From the NCBI GenBank assembly GCA_013314735.1, contig JABUFD010000003.1:310001-374000 (forward strand): a stretch of 64,000 bases of DNA, given 5' to 3'. The notes under the pieces are model-generated. The model worked only from the letters and a program-made list of their open reading frames with translations, was not told the DNA's origin and did no database searches. The DNA comes from Anaerolineae bacterium (GTDB lineage: Bacteria > Chloroflexota > Anaerolineae > Anaerolineales > Anaerolineaceae). A program made the position numbers and the translations under genes. This document shows, piece after piece, positions 30,182 through 38,930 of the stretch (the stretch's first letter is position 1; each line of letters begins with the position of its first letter).

Positions 30182-30621
30182 GATACGGACCTCCATGAAT
30201 GAAACCGTATGTCTACAGGTTCAGTGCCCATCTCCTTCTTACAAACATGGACCCTTCACCAACAAAATAAAATCAACAACCGTGAAATGGCACGCGAATG
30301 TGCCTTTGACTATTTTGATTATACAGAATCCCGGCAAAATTGACCTTAAAAATTCAATGCAGAACACTGTTTGCACACTCATTCCTGGCATTAAGGACAT
30401 CAGCGGCGGAACAAATACCGCCCACATATCCGGTAAAGTAAAGGACTGTCTTCCATAATAATACAGAGCGTCATTTATGAATTTATTACATATATTGATG
30501 AATATATAAAATTGAAGATATTTCATACTTGTATTCTTATTCATATATGATGTATAATACAGTCAGATGCACCGTCAAGGGGAACTTTTTCCTGGTGTTT
30601 CATTCAAGTACAGGATACTTT
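30182..30621. other. AT-rich divergent intergenic region, 440 bp
   Basis: The longest gap in the window. It carries the protease promoter side, a good promoter for the TetR gene (30530-30558) with a palindrome in its spacer, and an inverted repeat ATATATT/AATATAT at 30491-30508. Two open frames of about 100 codons in it lack ribosome sites and protein-like sequence, and I do not call them genes. Confidence 0.6.
30530..30558 (+). promoter_or_regulatory. TetR gene promoter with palindromic operator in the spacer
   Basis: TTGTAT (30530-30535), a 17-base spacer and a perfect TATAAT (30553-30558). The spacer contains the perfect 10-base palindrome TCATATATGA (30541-30550), an ideal position for autorepression by the TetR-type regulator that follows. 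Binding is inferred. Confidence 0.7.
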
Positions 30622-31215
30622 ATGACCCAGGCAGCGCTTAACCGACATCAAAGGAGGCGGCAGCGAACTCAGAAACAACTGGAACAAGCCACATACGAAT
30701 TGCTGATTGACAAAGGCTTCGAGGCGCTCACCATCAATGACATCGCCGAAACAGCCGACCTTGGGAGGGGTACGTTCTATCTGCATTTCCAGGACAAAGA
30801 GCAAGCTGTTTGGACCTTAACGGAACGCGTTTTAAGCGAAGGTGATTCGATTTCCAGCCTGGCAAACGCGAGTCCGCCTGCAACGGTGAATCTGATCGAT
30901 GGCGTTGCCCATTTTTTCCAACACGCCGAGCAGCACCGTGAACTGTTCGCGATGCTGCTCGGCGCACGGGGCTCCCCGGTTGTCGCCGATCGTCTGCGCG
31001 AGTGGCTCACCCGGCGTTTCCTGCCGATCTTTCGCCAGTATCGATCCTTCCTGATCCATCCCCAACTGCCGGGGGAGCTACAGGTGATCCTGCTTACGGG
31101 CAGCCTGCTGCACCTGCTGCACTGGTGGCTCCAACAGGAACAAGCACCGCCCGCCAGGCAGGCCGCTGGCCTGGTACTGTCCCCTTATTTTTCTGTCGAA
31201 TCTCCCAGACCCTGA
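30622..31215 (+). CDS. TetR/AcrR-family transcriptional regulator
   Basis: A 197-residue repressor of usual length. The N-terminal helix-turn-helix (residues about 10-56) shows the family signature: LLIDKGFEALTINDIA, then LGRGTFYLHFQDKEQAVW. The C-terminal ligand domain is typical of the group. ATG 30622 follows AGGA at six bases. The last 31 bases overlap the convergent recO gene. No efflux or metabolic target gene is adjacent except the divergent protease, which could be a target through the shared intergenic region. Confidence 0.9.
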   Translation: MTQAALNRHQRRRQRTQKQLEQATYELLIDKGFEALTINDIAETADLGRGTFYLHFQDKEQAVWTLTERVLSEGDSISSLANASPPATVNLIDGVAHFFQHAEQHRELFAMLLGARGSPVVADRLREWLTRRFLPIFRQYRSFLIHPQLPGELQVILLTGSLLHLLHWWLQQEQAPPARQAAGLVLSPYFSVESPRP

Positions 31216-31988
31216 TCTGGTTCAGGATGCTCATGCTGTACCCGGTGAATGAAACCCGGTGTATTTAAATGCCGTTCCAGCAGGAACAGGAAATAATATT
31301 GGAGCACCTGGTCCATCTCTTTGAGAATCCCAGGATGGTATGGCGCACGCATGGCGGCCTCATAACGGGAGCGCTGAAAATGGCGCAGGTACTTGAGGGC
31401 ATGCATACTCACCGGCTGCGCGCTGGCGGTATCATGACCGCAGCGCGGGCACAGCACACCGCCCTGCACCGCGGAAAAATACTGATCCTCTGCTTTGATC
31501 ACATTACCGCAGCCGACACAATTGAATAACTGCGGCCGAAAGCCCATCAGGTCCAGCAGGCGCAGGTCATAGAAGCGCAGCACCATCTCAGGTTGTGCTG
31601 CTTCTGCCAGGCGATGGAGCGTTTTCACCAACAACTGATACAGGGCCGGGTTGGCACCTTCTTCATAGGTGAATCGATCCAACAGCTCGATCACGTACAG
31701 GGCATATGCCATGCTTTCAAGGTTCTCCTGCAGCAGCAACGATGCATCAATCACTTCCGCCTGGGTCACAATCCACAGGTCACGCCCCCTGGCGAGCATG
31801 ATCTTGGCACGCGAAAACGGCTGCAGGTGCCCGGCCTTACGGGAATGCAGCTTACGTACCCCTTTGGCAATTGCCCGCAGCTTGCCGTGCTCCCGCGTAT
31901 AGATGACCAGCAGGCGGTCTGCCTCCCCCATCTCACGATGACTGAGAACCACCCCCTCCACCCGCAGTGAATGAGGTTCGTTCGCCAT
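31185..31988 (-). CDS. recO: DNA repair protein RecO
   Basis: A 267-residue RecFOR-pathway protein that anneals single strands and loads RecA with RecR. It has the N-terminal OB fold (VEGVVLSHREMGEADRLL, a strong family signature), a helical middle and a zinc knuckle with two CxxC pairs (CVGCG and CPRCG, residues about 150-180). It starts 11 bases after the cdd stop and ends the operon glmU, CorC-like, cdd, recO. The gene's end overlaps the TetR gene by 31 bases on the opposite strand. Confidence 0.94.
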   Translation of the reverse strand: MANEPHSLRVEGVVLSHREMGEADRLLVIYTREHGKLRAIAKGVRKLHSRKAGHLQPFSRAKIMLARGRDLWIVTQAEVIDASLLLQENLESMAYALYVIELLDRFTYEEGANPALYQLLVKTLHRLAEAAQPEMVLRFYDLRLLDLMGFRPQLFNCVGCGNVIKAEDQYFSAVQGGVLCPRCGHDTASAQPVSMHALKYLRHFQRSRYEAAMRAPYHPGILKEMDQVLQYYFLFLLERHLNTPGFIHRVQHEHPEPDQGLGDSTEK

Positions 31989-31999
31989 CAGATCAGTGC

Positions 32000-32407
32000 C
32001 TACCGCACATGATGAAGGTCATCCGGACCAAACGCGCGCGGCAGTAATTCCGCCACTGTCATCACGTCCTGCCGGCTGCTGTCCGTGGTGGCCATCACCA
32101 CTTCGCCCCTCGGCATGAATTCCGCCAGGACCTGGCGGCATACACCACATGGACTGACACCGTTTTCTGTCACCACGGCAATCGCCATGAATTCCGTCTC
32201 GCCCTCAGAAACCGCCTTAAAGATCGCCACCCGCTCCGCGCAAACCGTGGGGGTATAGGAGGCATTCTCAATGTTGCAGCCAGTATAGAGCCTGCCGGAC
32301 CGGGTCAACACAGCAGACCCCACCTTGTAACCCGAGTACGGTACGTACGCTTTTTCACGGGCGGCGGCGGCAGCCGTTACCAGCAGATCAATCGTTTTCT
32401 GATCCAT
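32000..32407 (-). CDS. cdd: Cytidine deaminase
   Basis: A 135-residue tetrameric zinc enzyme converting cytidine and deoxycytidine to uridine forms in pyrimidine salvage. The zinc ligands and catalytic Glu are Cys56 and Glu58 (TVCAERVA), Cys87 and Cys90 (PCGVC). The substrate motif NIENASY is present. ATG 32407 is preferred over ATG 32416 because GGAG sits ten bases upstream of the former and only one base from the latter. It overlaps the 3' end of the upstream CorC-like gene by 20 bases, indicating coupling. Confidence 0.94.
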   Translation of the reverse strand: MDQKTIDLLVTAAAAAREKAYVPYSGYKVGSAVLTRSGRLYTGCNIENASYTPTVCAERVAIFKAVSEGETEFMAIAVVTENGVSPCGVCRQVLAEFMPRGEVVMATTDSSRQDVMTVAELLPRAFGPDDLHHVR

Positions 32408-33701
32408 TGCTTCCATTCTCCGTTTCGGTTTGCGGCGGTTCCCGGAAAGCGCGCACCTTGGTGATGCGGCGGCCTTCCACCTTGACTACGGTCAGGGTCA
32501 ATGCATATTCTTCCACAAACAGGGTTTCACCCTGGGCGGGTACCCGGCCCAATTCGCGGTAAATATATCCGCTGAGGGTGTCTGCCATTTCCTTGGCCAG
32601 TTCAGTATCCATCAGGTCATTGAAGTCATCCAGGTCAATCCGCCCCTGGAAGACATAATCGTATTCGCTGAGCTGCTCGTAAGGGAATTCCTCGGCCTGG
32701 TCATATTCATCTCGGATCTCACCGACAATTTCCTCAACGATATCTTCCAGGGTCACCAGCCCGGCAGTCCCGCCGTACTCATCCACCACCACGGCCAGGT
32801 GCACCTCGCGCGCGCGCATTTCCTGCAGCAAGATGGAAACCTTCTTGGTTTCGGGTACAAAATATGCCGGGCGCAGGAGCGCCTGCACGGGCGGCATATC
32901 ACCGTTGGGATGGTCCAGCATTTCCTTCAAAAGGTCTTTGACATACAGAATGCCAACGATATTATCAACATGGTCGCGGAATACCGGCACGCGTGAATGA
33001 CCGCTTTCGGTTGCCGCCCTGGCCGCCCATTCCAGCGGCATTTCCACATCCAGCGAAAACACATCGATGCGCGGTATCATGATCTCCCGGCACAGGGTAT
33101 CGCCCAGTTGGAAAATGGAGTAGATCATTTTCCGTTCGTCCTGTTCCAGTTCGCCTTCATTTTCCGCGGTATCACGGGTGTCACGAACCCAGTTTTTCAA
33201 CTCATCTTCAAAATCCGGATCAATCACCTGCTGCACATCCGCCGGCGAACCGAGAAAGCTCATCAGGAACACGGTCAGGGGGCGGAATACCACCATCAGG
33301 AACGAAGCCAGCGGAACCAGGCGCATTGCCCAGCGTTCCAGGTCAGAGAAAACGATCCCTTCCGCGATAAATTCCATCACCAGCAGCAGTATCGCAAACA
33401 CCGCTACAATCACCATCGCCAGGCCAAAGCTGGCGGAGCCAACCATAGTCGATACCAACACCACGGTGATTGCGCCCAAAAGAAGATGTGACGCAGTGGA
33501 TGCCACGGTAAACGTTGGCAGCAGGTGGGTTTTTTCCAGCAGCGCTTCGGTACGTTCCACCCGCGCCGGATGTTCTTCAACAAATTTTTCCAGTTGGTGC
33601 GGATGGAGGTAGGCGTAACTGGCGCGCACCACCGCTGAGAGCCCGTCAAAAACCAGCACACCTGCCCATATTCCCCACAATAACGTCAGTGAAACATCCA
33701 C
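32388..33701 (-). CDS. CNNM/CorC-type membrane protein (HlyC/CorC family)
   Basis: A 437-residue protein with an N-terminal CNNM membrane domain (about four segments within residues 1-150), a pair of CBS domains (about 205-330; MIPRIDVFSL opens the first) and a C-terminal CorC_HlyC domain (DYVFQGRIDLDDFNDL onward). Homologues take part in magnesium or sodium efflux and metal homeostasis; the older name hemolysin is misleading. The start is GTG 33701, immediately after the glmU stop (TAAGTG), so it is translationally coupled to glmU. Confidence 0.92.
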   Translation of the reverse strand: MDVSLTLLWGIWAGVLVFDGLSAVVRASYAYLHPHQLEKFVEEHPARVERTEALLEKTHLLPTFTVASTASHLLLGAITVVLVSTMVGSASFGLAMVIVAVFAILLLVMEFIAEGIVFSDLERWAMRLVPLASFLMVVFRPLTVFLMSFLGSPADVQQVIDPDFEDELKNWVRDTRDTAENEGELEQDERKMIYSIFQLGDTLCREIMIPRIDVFSLDVEMPLEWAARAATESGHSRVPVFRDHVDNIVGILYVKDLLKEMLDHPNGDMPPVQALLRPAYFVPETKKVSILLQEMRAREVHLAVVVDEYGGTAGLVTLEDIVEEIVGEIRDEYDQAEEFPYEQLSEYDYVFQGRIDLDDFNDLMDTELAKEMADTLSGYIYRELGRVPAQGETLFVEEYALTLTVVKVEGRRITKVRAFREPPQTETENGSNGSEND

Positions 33702-35057
33702 TTACGACCCCTGTTCCTTTCTTTTGTGCTCGCGGGCGGGGACACCGACCACGGTCGTTCCAGCCGGAACATCATGTGTGACCACCGAACCCGCACCAGT
33801 GTAGGCAGATTCGCCAATTTCCAGCGGCGCAACCAGCATGGTACCACTGCCGATAAAGGTGTTATCGCCGATAACGGTCTTGTTCTTGCTGCGACCGTCA
33901 TAATTGCAGGTAACCGTTCCGCAGCCGATATTGACATTCTCGCCCACCTGGGCATCACCAATATAGGAGAAGTGTCCCATCTTGACCCCCGGCGCGAGGT
34001 AGGAATTTTTCACTTCTCCAAAATTCCCCATATGTACATGGTCCGCCAGATGTGCGCCTGGACGCAACCGGGCAAACGGGCCCATTTCCACTTCGTTTTC
34101 CAGCACGGCTTTTTCCAGCACCGATGCCAGGATGGTACAGCCGTTGCCGATCTGGCTGTCTGTGATGATCGTATTCGGCCCGATGCAGCAACCGTTCCCG
34201 ATGCGAGTTTCTCCGCGCAGGTAGGTGTCCGGGTACAGGATGGTGTCTTGCCCGATTTCAATTCCGATTTCAATATAGGTTCGCTGGGGATCAATCATGG
34301 TGATACCGCTCTCCATCAGCGAACGATTCAGGCGCTCCCGCAGCAGGGCTTCCGCCTCCGCCAGGTGCACCCGCGTGTTAATGCCAACCGCTTCTGCCGC
34401 GTCCCGCACCGGAATGGAATGAACAGCTTTACCTTCCATCACTGCCATCCCCACCAGATCAGTCAGGTAATATTCGCCTTTGGGGGAAAGCGGAATGCGC
34501 GCCACGGCATCCCACAGCCAGGCGGCATCAAAGCAGTACAGCCCCACGTTCAATTCTTTGATTGCCAGCTGCGCCGGTGTGGATTGGGCTTCTTCCACAA
34601 TCGCGCTGACATTTCCCGATGGATCACGCACCACGCGCCCAAAGCCGCGCGGGTCATCCCCTTCCAGCACCGCCATTGTGATCGGCCCGGCGTTCTCCGC
34701 CTGCACCGCAATGATCTCCCGCAAGGTTTCGGTGCGCCACAGGGGCATGTCACCGTAAATGACCAGCACCTGGTCTGATTTTCCAGCCAGGGCGTCCCGG
34801 GCTTGCAGTACGGCATGGCCGGTTCCCAGGCGCTCATGCTGGTAGACGAAAGATACCCCGCTGGCGGAAAAGGTGTCCCGCACCAGTTCCGCACCGTGGC
34901 CAATCACCACCACCGGTTGGCCGCTCCCGGCGTCAGCAGCCGACCGCAGCACATGCCACAGGATCGGTTTTCCCAGTACGGGGTGCATCACCTTGGGCAA
35001 GCTGGAACGCATACGCGTTCCCATTCCGGCGGCAAGGACAACGGTTGCAGTCTTCAT
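33702..35057 (-). CDS. glmU: Bifunctional GlmU
   Basis: A 451-residue enzyme making UDP-N-acetylglucosamine for peptidoglycan. The N-terminal pyrophosphorylase domain (about 1-225) has LAAGMGTRMRSSLPKVMH and VIYGDMPLW. The C-terminal left-handed beta-helix carries the acetyltransferase with many hexapeptide repeats and the catalytic His region (HVHMGNFGEVKNS), and ends in the usual ARKHKR-like basic tail. It opens the operon with the CorC-like protein, cdd and recO. Confidence 0.96.
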   Translation of the reverse strand: MKTATVVLAAGMGTRMRSSLPKVMHPVLGKPILWHVLRSAADAGSGQPVVVIGHGAELVRDTFSASGVSFVYQHERLGTGHAVLQARDALAGKSDQVLVIYGDMPLWRTETLREIIAVQAENAGPITMAVLEGDDPRGFGRVVRDPSGNVSAIVEEAQSTPAQLAIKELNVGLYCFDAAWLWDAVARIPLSPKGEYYLTDLVGMAVMEGKAVHSIPVRDAAEAVGINTRVHLAEAEALLRERLNRSLMESGITMIDPQRTYIEIGIEIGQDTILYPDTYLRGETRIGNGCCIGPNTIITDSQIGNGCTILASVLEKAVLENEVEMGPFARLRPGAHLADHVHMGNFGEVKNSYLAPGVKMGHFSYIGDAQVGENVNIGCGTVTCNYDGRSKNKTVIGDNTFIGSGTMLVAPLEIGESAYTGAGSVVTHDVPAGTTVVGVPAREHKRKEQGS

Positions 35058-35254
35058 TCTTCACTCCTCCTGGGATTGAATGGATGGGTCAACGCTGGTT
35101 GCGTGCCATGGTGGTTGCGCGGAGCGTTAAAACCACAAAGAACCTGCAGGCTGGACACTTGCAGGCCCCACGCAATTCGGTTGGTACACGAAGGGTCAGG
35201 GGAATCAGTTTCAGAAAGGGTGGAACTAATATCGCTCTTCATTGTTTTATAAAA

Positions 35255-35325
35255 CAGGGGCGCTCGGATTCGAACCAAGATCCACGGCTCCAAAGGCCGG
35301 TGTGCTGCCGTTGCACCACGCCCCT
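35255..35325 (-). tRNA. tRNA-Gln (anticodon TTG)
   Basis: A 71-base cloverleaf: acceptor AGGGGCG/CGCCCCT, D-arm GTGC/GCAC, anticodon loop CTTTGGA giving TTG, and T-loop TTCGAAT. The outermost anticodon-stem pair is a C-T mismatch. No CCA is encoded. The short palindrome GTTTTATAAAAC directly after the 3' end may help termination. Confidence 0.88.
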
Positions 35326-35373
35326 CCACGCCACCGCAGCATCCCCGGAAGGTTTCTGGCGGTTAGCGGTAGA

Positions 35374-35403
35374 ATTTTATCACAAAGCGCGTGGAATTGG
35401 CAA
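35374..35403 (-). promoter_or_regulatory. tRNA-Gln promoter
   Basis: On the minus strand TTGCCA (35398-35403), an 18-base spacer and TAAAAT (35374-35379) lie about 50 bases upstream of the tRNA 5' end. Confidence 0.55.
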
Positions 35404-35420
35404 TAGCCCAGAAACCGTTT

Positions 35421-36509
35421 TTAGTCTTCTTCCAGTTCCTCCGGCACCAAACCGAGTTGCTCCGCCTGGGTGAAATTCAAGTAACCGGTATTCTGAGAAG
35501 CGCCCTCCAGCACATCAGCGGCCTGGTCCCAGAACGCATCCAGATCGGCGTCCGGAGGTGCCGGGCTGAACAATAGATCCAAATCAAACTCTTCGACTGC
35601 TTCCGGCTGTTCCATTTCCAGTTCGGCCGGTTGCACGGGTTCCTCCACCAGCGGTGTGAGTTGCCCGGTGTCGTCAATGATGAATGGTTCATGGTAGTCA
35701 TTCATTTTGCGCTGCGCCTGGTACAGGTGCTCGAGGCTGTCGTTGCTTAATGCCCCGGTCGCAGCCCCTGTCAGCAACACCAGCAAACCGTGACGGCCTA
35801 CAGGCAGCAGGAGCAGAATGTGGCCATCCGCGGTTTTCATTTGCAGGAATTGCTGTTCCACCTCTGCATTGAGCACCTTGCCCAACGATTGTGATGCGCT
35901 TAAAGCCGCCATCACCGGAATTTCCCAACCCTCCCTGAAAAACCCGCCCAGGTCTTTGCCGGTTTGCACCATGATATGGCCGCCGTCTGAAAGCACCGCC
36001 GCAGTATCCGCATGCAGGGCTTCACGCAAGCCGCGAACAATTTGCTTGTAACTGAGTGGTTTATCAACCGGTGGTTCATCTGCTGCCGCCGGGATGGGGA
36101 CAGGTTGTTCTGCTGGGGCGGCAGCGGCTTGCTGCTGGCTTTCCAGCACAAGCAGTTCTTCGGCTTTTGCCAGCAAATCCGCCATTTCAACCGGTTTAAA
36201 GAATACTGCGTCAACACCAAATTCCTTCGCGCGCCGCAGCACATCGCCATCACGGCTGCCGGTGGTCAGGATTACCGCCATTTGGGGATTGCGCTTGCGC
36301 ACCAGCGCCAACAAATCCCAACCGGACATTCCCGGCAGCCCCAGGTCCACGAACATCAGTGCGGGACGGTCAAGGATCACCGCCAGCATCGCTTCCTCGC
36401 CGGAAGGTACACTGACCGGCGAAACCTTGATCGGCAGTGTTTTTAATGCGGTGGTGAGCATCCGTGCCATCGATTTATCATCATCTACAATCAGGATCTT
36501 CCTGTCCAT
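35421..36509 (-). CDS. Receiver-Roadblock/LC7 fusion protein
   Basis: A 362-residue cytoplasmic protein. Residues 1-122 are a complete receiver domain (Asp9-Asp11, phosphoacceptor Asp55 in FVDLGLPG, Thr83, Lys105). A Pro/Ala linker (125-150) leads to about 155-262, which looks like a Roadblock/LC7 domain (IVRGLREALHADTAAVLSD onward, ending in a hydrophobic LLLLPVGRHGLLVLLTG strand pair). The last 90 residues are very acidic. Roadblock proteins typically regulate small Ras-like GTPases such as MglA, so this may link phosphorelay to a GTPase; no such GTPase is nearby. AAGG lies upstream of ATG 36509. Confidence 0.75.
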   Translation of the reverse strand: MDRKILIVDDDKSMARMLTTALKTLPIKVSPVSVPSGEEAMLAVILDRPALMFVDLGLPGMSGWDLLALVRKRNPQMAVILTTGSRDGDVLRRAKEFGVDAVFFKPVEMADLLAKAEELLVLESQQQAAAAPAEQPVPIPAAADEPPVDKPLSYKQIVRGLREALHADTAAVLSDGGHIMVQTGKDLGGFFREGWEIPVMAALSASQSLGKVLNAEVEQQFLQMKTADGHILLLLPVGRHGLLVLLTGAATGALSNDSLEHLYQAQRKMNDYHEPFIIDDTGQLTPLVEEPVQPAELEMEQPEAVEEFDLDLLFSPAPPDADLDAFWDQAADVLEGASQNTGYLNFTQAEQLGLVPEELEED

Positions 36510-36594
36510 ACGTACGCCTTCTCCCGGGTTTTTGCCTGCGGCAGCAAATGCCAGCGGTTGTCACAATTTCTTTTATTGTACACCAGCTTTTCCT

Positions 36595-36634
36595 GCAAAA
36601 AGAAATCCTCCCGGGTCACAGCCTTCCCGGGAGG
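36595..36634 (-). terminator. Terminator of the opp-type operon
   Basis: A 9-bp stem (CCTCCCGGG, 36607-36615, with 36626-36634) is followed on the minus strand by TTTCTTTTT. It lies 35 bases after the last gene of the ABC transporter operon. Confidence 0.85.
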
Positions 36635-36668
36635 AACATCAAAGATAATGCGAGGGCATTATGCTTTT

Positions 36669-36902
36669 TCAGCCTTGTTGATGCTTTTTCCACTCATCCA
36701 GTTGGTCTTTTTTCCGCCGTTCAATCCGAACGTAGCTGAATGCGCCCCACATACCCAGGAACAATCCCACCACCGAGGCACCATAGGAAACAAAATTGAG
36801 CCACAGCGAAGGTTGGATCACGCCAATCACCATCAGGAATGGGAACGCCACACCTGCCAACACCAGCACAAAACCAATCAGGATGTAATGGATCGGACGC
36901 AC
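36669..36902 (-). CDS. Small two-segment membrane protein
   Basis: A 77-residue protein with two hydrophobic segments (about 5-27 and 34-58) and a strongly basic, hydrophilic C-terminus (RIERRKKDQLDEWKKHQQ). I do not recognise a family. It starts directly after the stop of the ATPase gene upstream and precedes the operon terminator, so it is the last member of the transporter operon and may be an accessory subunit. This is inferred from position only. Confidence 0.7.
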   Translation of the reverse strand: MRPIHYILIGFVLVLAGVAFPFLMVIGVIQPSLWLNFVSYGASVVGLFLGMWGAFSYVRIERRKKDQLDEWKKHQQG

Positions 36903-37949
36903 TTATTCCTCCTTGTACAGCCAGCAGGAAGTTTCATGGTTCTTGCTGATCACGAAATGCGGCGGCTCTTCCTGGTCGCACAATCCGGCGATCATTTTGG
37001 GGCAGCGCGGATGGTAGCGGCAGCCCTTGGGCGGTTTCACCAGCGAGGGTGGTTCGCCTTCAGGGATTTCCTTCATCACGCGCGCGTTGGCAGCATCGGG
37101 TTCCGAGGTCGCTGTCAACAGCGCAACTGTATAAGGATGCTTGGGGTTATTGATCAACTCTTGCACCGGCGCACGTTCAATGATCTGCCCGGCATACATC
37201 ACAAAGATGCGTTCCGAGAAATATCGCACGGTTGAAAGATCGTGGGTGATGTAAATTACCGCCAGCTGGTGGTCTTCCTGCACTTTTTCCAACAGCTTCA
37301 GGATTTCCACGCGCACCGAGGCGTCCAGCATCGATACCGGTTCATCGGCCACAATCAGCTTGGGTCCCAGGATCATCGCGCGCGCAATCACCACGCGCTG
37401 CTGTTGGCCGCCGCTGAGCATGTGAGGATATTTCTCCACATAATCATCCACCGGGCTGAGTTTAACCTCTTCCATCACCTTGTAGATCATGCGTTCGCGC
37501 TCATCTTCATCCTTGATGCCGTTGCAGATCAGCGGTTCCTCCAGAATGCGGCGAACCGTCATGAACGGCGGCAGGGCGCCGAACGGATCCTGCTGCACAT
37601 ACCCCACCTGGCTGTGGTACCAGCGGGTTTCTTCTGCATTAAACTCATTCAGGTCTTTTCCCAGATATTCAATTTTGCCTTTGATCGGCTCATACAGGCC
37701 CAGGATGGTCTTCATCAGGCTGGTCTTCCCACAGCCACTTTCACCCACAATAGCGATGGTTTCGCGGTTGTGCATGTCAAAGGTAACGCCGTCAACGGCG
37801 CGCACATAACCGGCATGGCCAAAGCCAAAACGCTTCAGCTCGAACCACACATGCAGGTCGTCCAATTTCAGCAGCAATTCTTTGCCGTCCGCTGCCTGGC
37901 TGGTTTCAGCTGCAGCGGAATTTAATATTTCTACAGTTCCTTGTGTCAT
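36903..37949 (-). CDS. ABC transporter ATPase, OppF-like
   Basis: A 348-residue ATPase of the peptide/nickel (PepT) importer family. It has Walker A GESGCGKTS, Q-loop, signature LSGGQQQRV, Walker B LIVADEP and switch His (YITHDLS). The C-terminal oligopeptide-type extension has the cysteine-containing GCRYHPRCP segment that can hold an iron-sulfur cluster in this family. ATG 37949 follows an AGGTGG ribosome site and gives the usual N-terminus; the frame is open upstream without family sequence. It pairs with the ATPase at 37963. Confidence 0.9.
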   Translation of the reverse strand: MTQGTVEILNSAAAETSQAADGKELLLKLDDLHVWFELKRFGFGHAGYVRAVDGVTFDMHNRETIAIVGESGCGKTSLMKTILGLYEPIKGKIEYLGKDLNEFNAEETRWYHSQVGYVQQDPFGALPPFMTVRRILEEPLICNGIKDEDERERMIYKVMEEVKLSPVDDYVEKYPHMLSGGQQQRVVIARAMILGPKLIVADEPVSMLDASVRVEILKLLEKVQEDHQLAVIYITHDLSTVRYFSERIFVMYAGQIIERAPVQELINNPKHPYTVALLTATSEPDAANARVMKEIPEGEPPSLVKPPKGCRYHPRCPKMIAGLCDQEEPPHFVISKNHETSCWLYKEE

Positions 37950-37962
37950 GTTCACACCACCT

Positions 37963-38928
37963 TTATTTTTCGGCATACAGCCAGCACTTGACTTCCTGCC
38001 CATTGACGTTCACTACGGGCGGGTCCTGCGTGCAGCGGTCATGCACAAATTCGCATCGGTCTGCAAAGCGGCAGCCGGGTTTCAACCCGATCAATGATGG
38101 TGGTTTCCCAACAATGAATTCCAGTTCATCTTCACCATGCAAACGCGGCACACTTGCCATCAATTTTTTGGAATATGGGTGCAGCGGTTCTTTGAAGAAA
38201 TGGTCTGCATCATTCAATTCCACAATATGCCCGGCATACATCACCGCCACGCGGTCAGCCAGTTCACTGGATGTAGCGATGTCATGCGTGATCAGGATAA
38301 AACTGACGTTGAGGTCATTCTTGATGCTCTTGAGCAGGTTGAAAATATTGGCCTGGGTCAGCACATCGAGTGCCGAGGTGGGTTCATCGAGGAACACCAG
38401 CTTGGGGTGCGTCACCAGTGCCATGGCAATCGCCACGCGCTGGCGCATGCCGCCGCTAAGCTCAAACGCATAGCGCTTGAGGAAATCCACCGGAACACCG
38501 ACGTTCTTAAACATCACCGCAGCACGATCCAACGCTTCTGATTTCCTCATGCCTTCATGGATCATCATCGGTTCCGCCACCTGGTCGCCCACTTTGAGCA
38601 CCGGGTTGAGCGAGGTCATCGCCGCCTGCGGTACCATCGACATTTCCGTCCAACGGATTTTCTGGCGAAACTCATCATCGGTCAGTTTCATCACATCGCG
38701 GCCGTCGAGGACCACTTCGCCCTCATAGCGGCTGACATTGCGCGGCAGCAGCCGCAGCACAGCTTTGGAAAAGGAGCTTTTGCCGCAGCCGGATTCACCG
38801 AGGATCACAATCGCCTCGTTCTTGTACAGCTTCATGTCGACGCCGTCAACAGCCTGCACATCCCCGATCTGGGTTTTGAAGTACAGGGTCAAATTTTTAA
38901 TATCGAGTAAAAGTTCTTTTTTTGCCAT
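37963..38928 (-). CDS. ABC transporter ATPase, OppD-like
   Basis: A 321-residue partner ATPase with Walker A GESGCGKSS, signature LSGGMRQRV, Walker B LVFLDEPTSALDV and switch His (LITHDIA), plus the oligopeptide-type tail with GCRFADRC. Together with the OppF-like protein it forms the asymmetric ATPase pair that energises the two permeases. It begins two bases after the oppC-like stop, so the genes are tightly coupled. Confidence 0.92.
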   Translation of the reverse strand: MAKKELLLDIKNLTLYFKTQIGDVQAVDGVDMKLYKNEAIVILGESGCGKSSFSKAVLRLLPRNVSRYEGEVVLDGRDVMKLTDDEFRQKIRWTEMSMVPQAAMTSLNPVLKVGDQVAEPMMIHEGMRKSEALDRAAVMFKNVGVPVDFLKRYAFELSGGMRQRVAIAMALVTHPKLVFLDEPTSALDVLTQANIFNLLKSIKNDLNVSFILITHDIATSSELADRVAVMYAGHIVELNDADHFFKEPLHPYSKKLMASVPRLHGEDELEFIVGKPPSLIGLKPGCRFADRCEFVHDRCTQDPPVVNVNGQEVKCWLYAEK

Positions 38929-38930
38929 GG

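Noticed and set aside
30129-30544. Two open frames of about 100 codons in the protease-TetR intergenic region
   Set aside because: No ribosome sites, odd composition and overlap with promoter elements; more likely chance.
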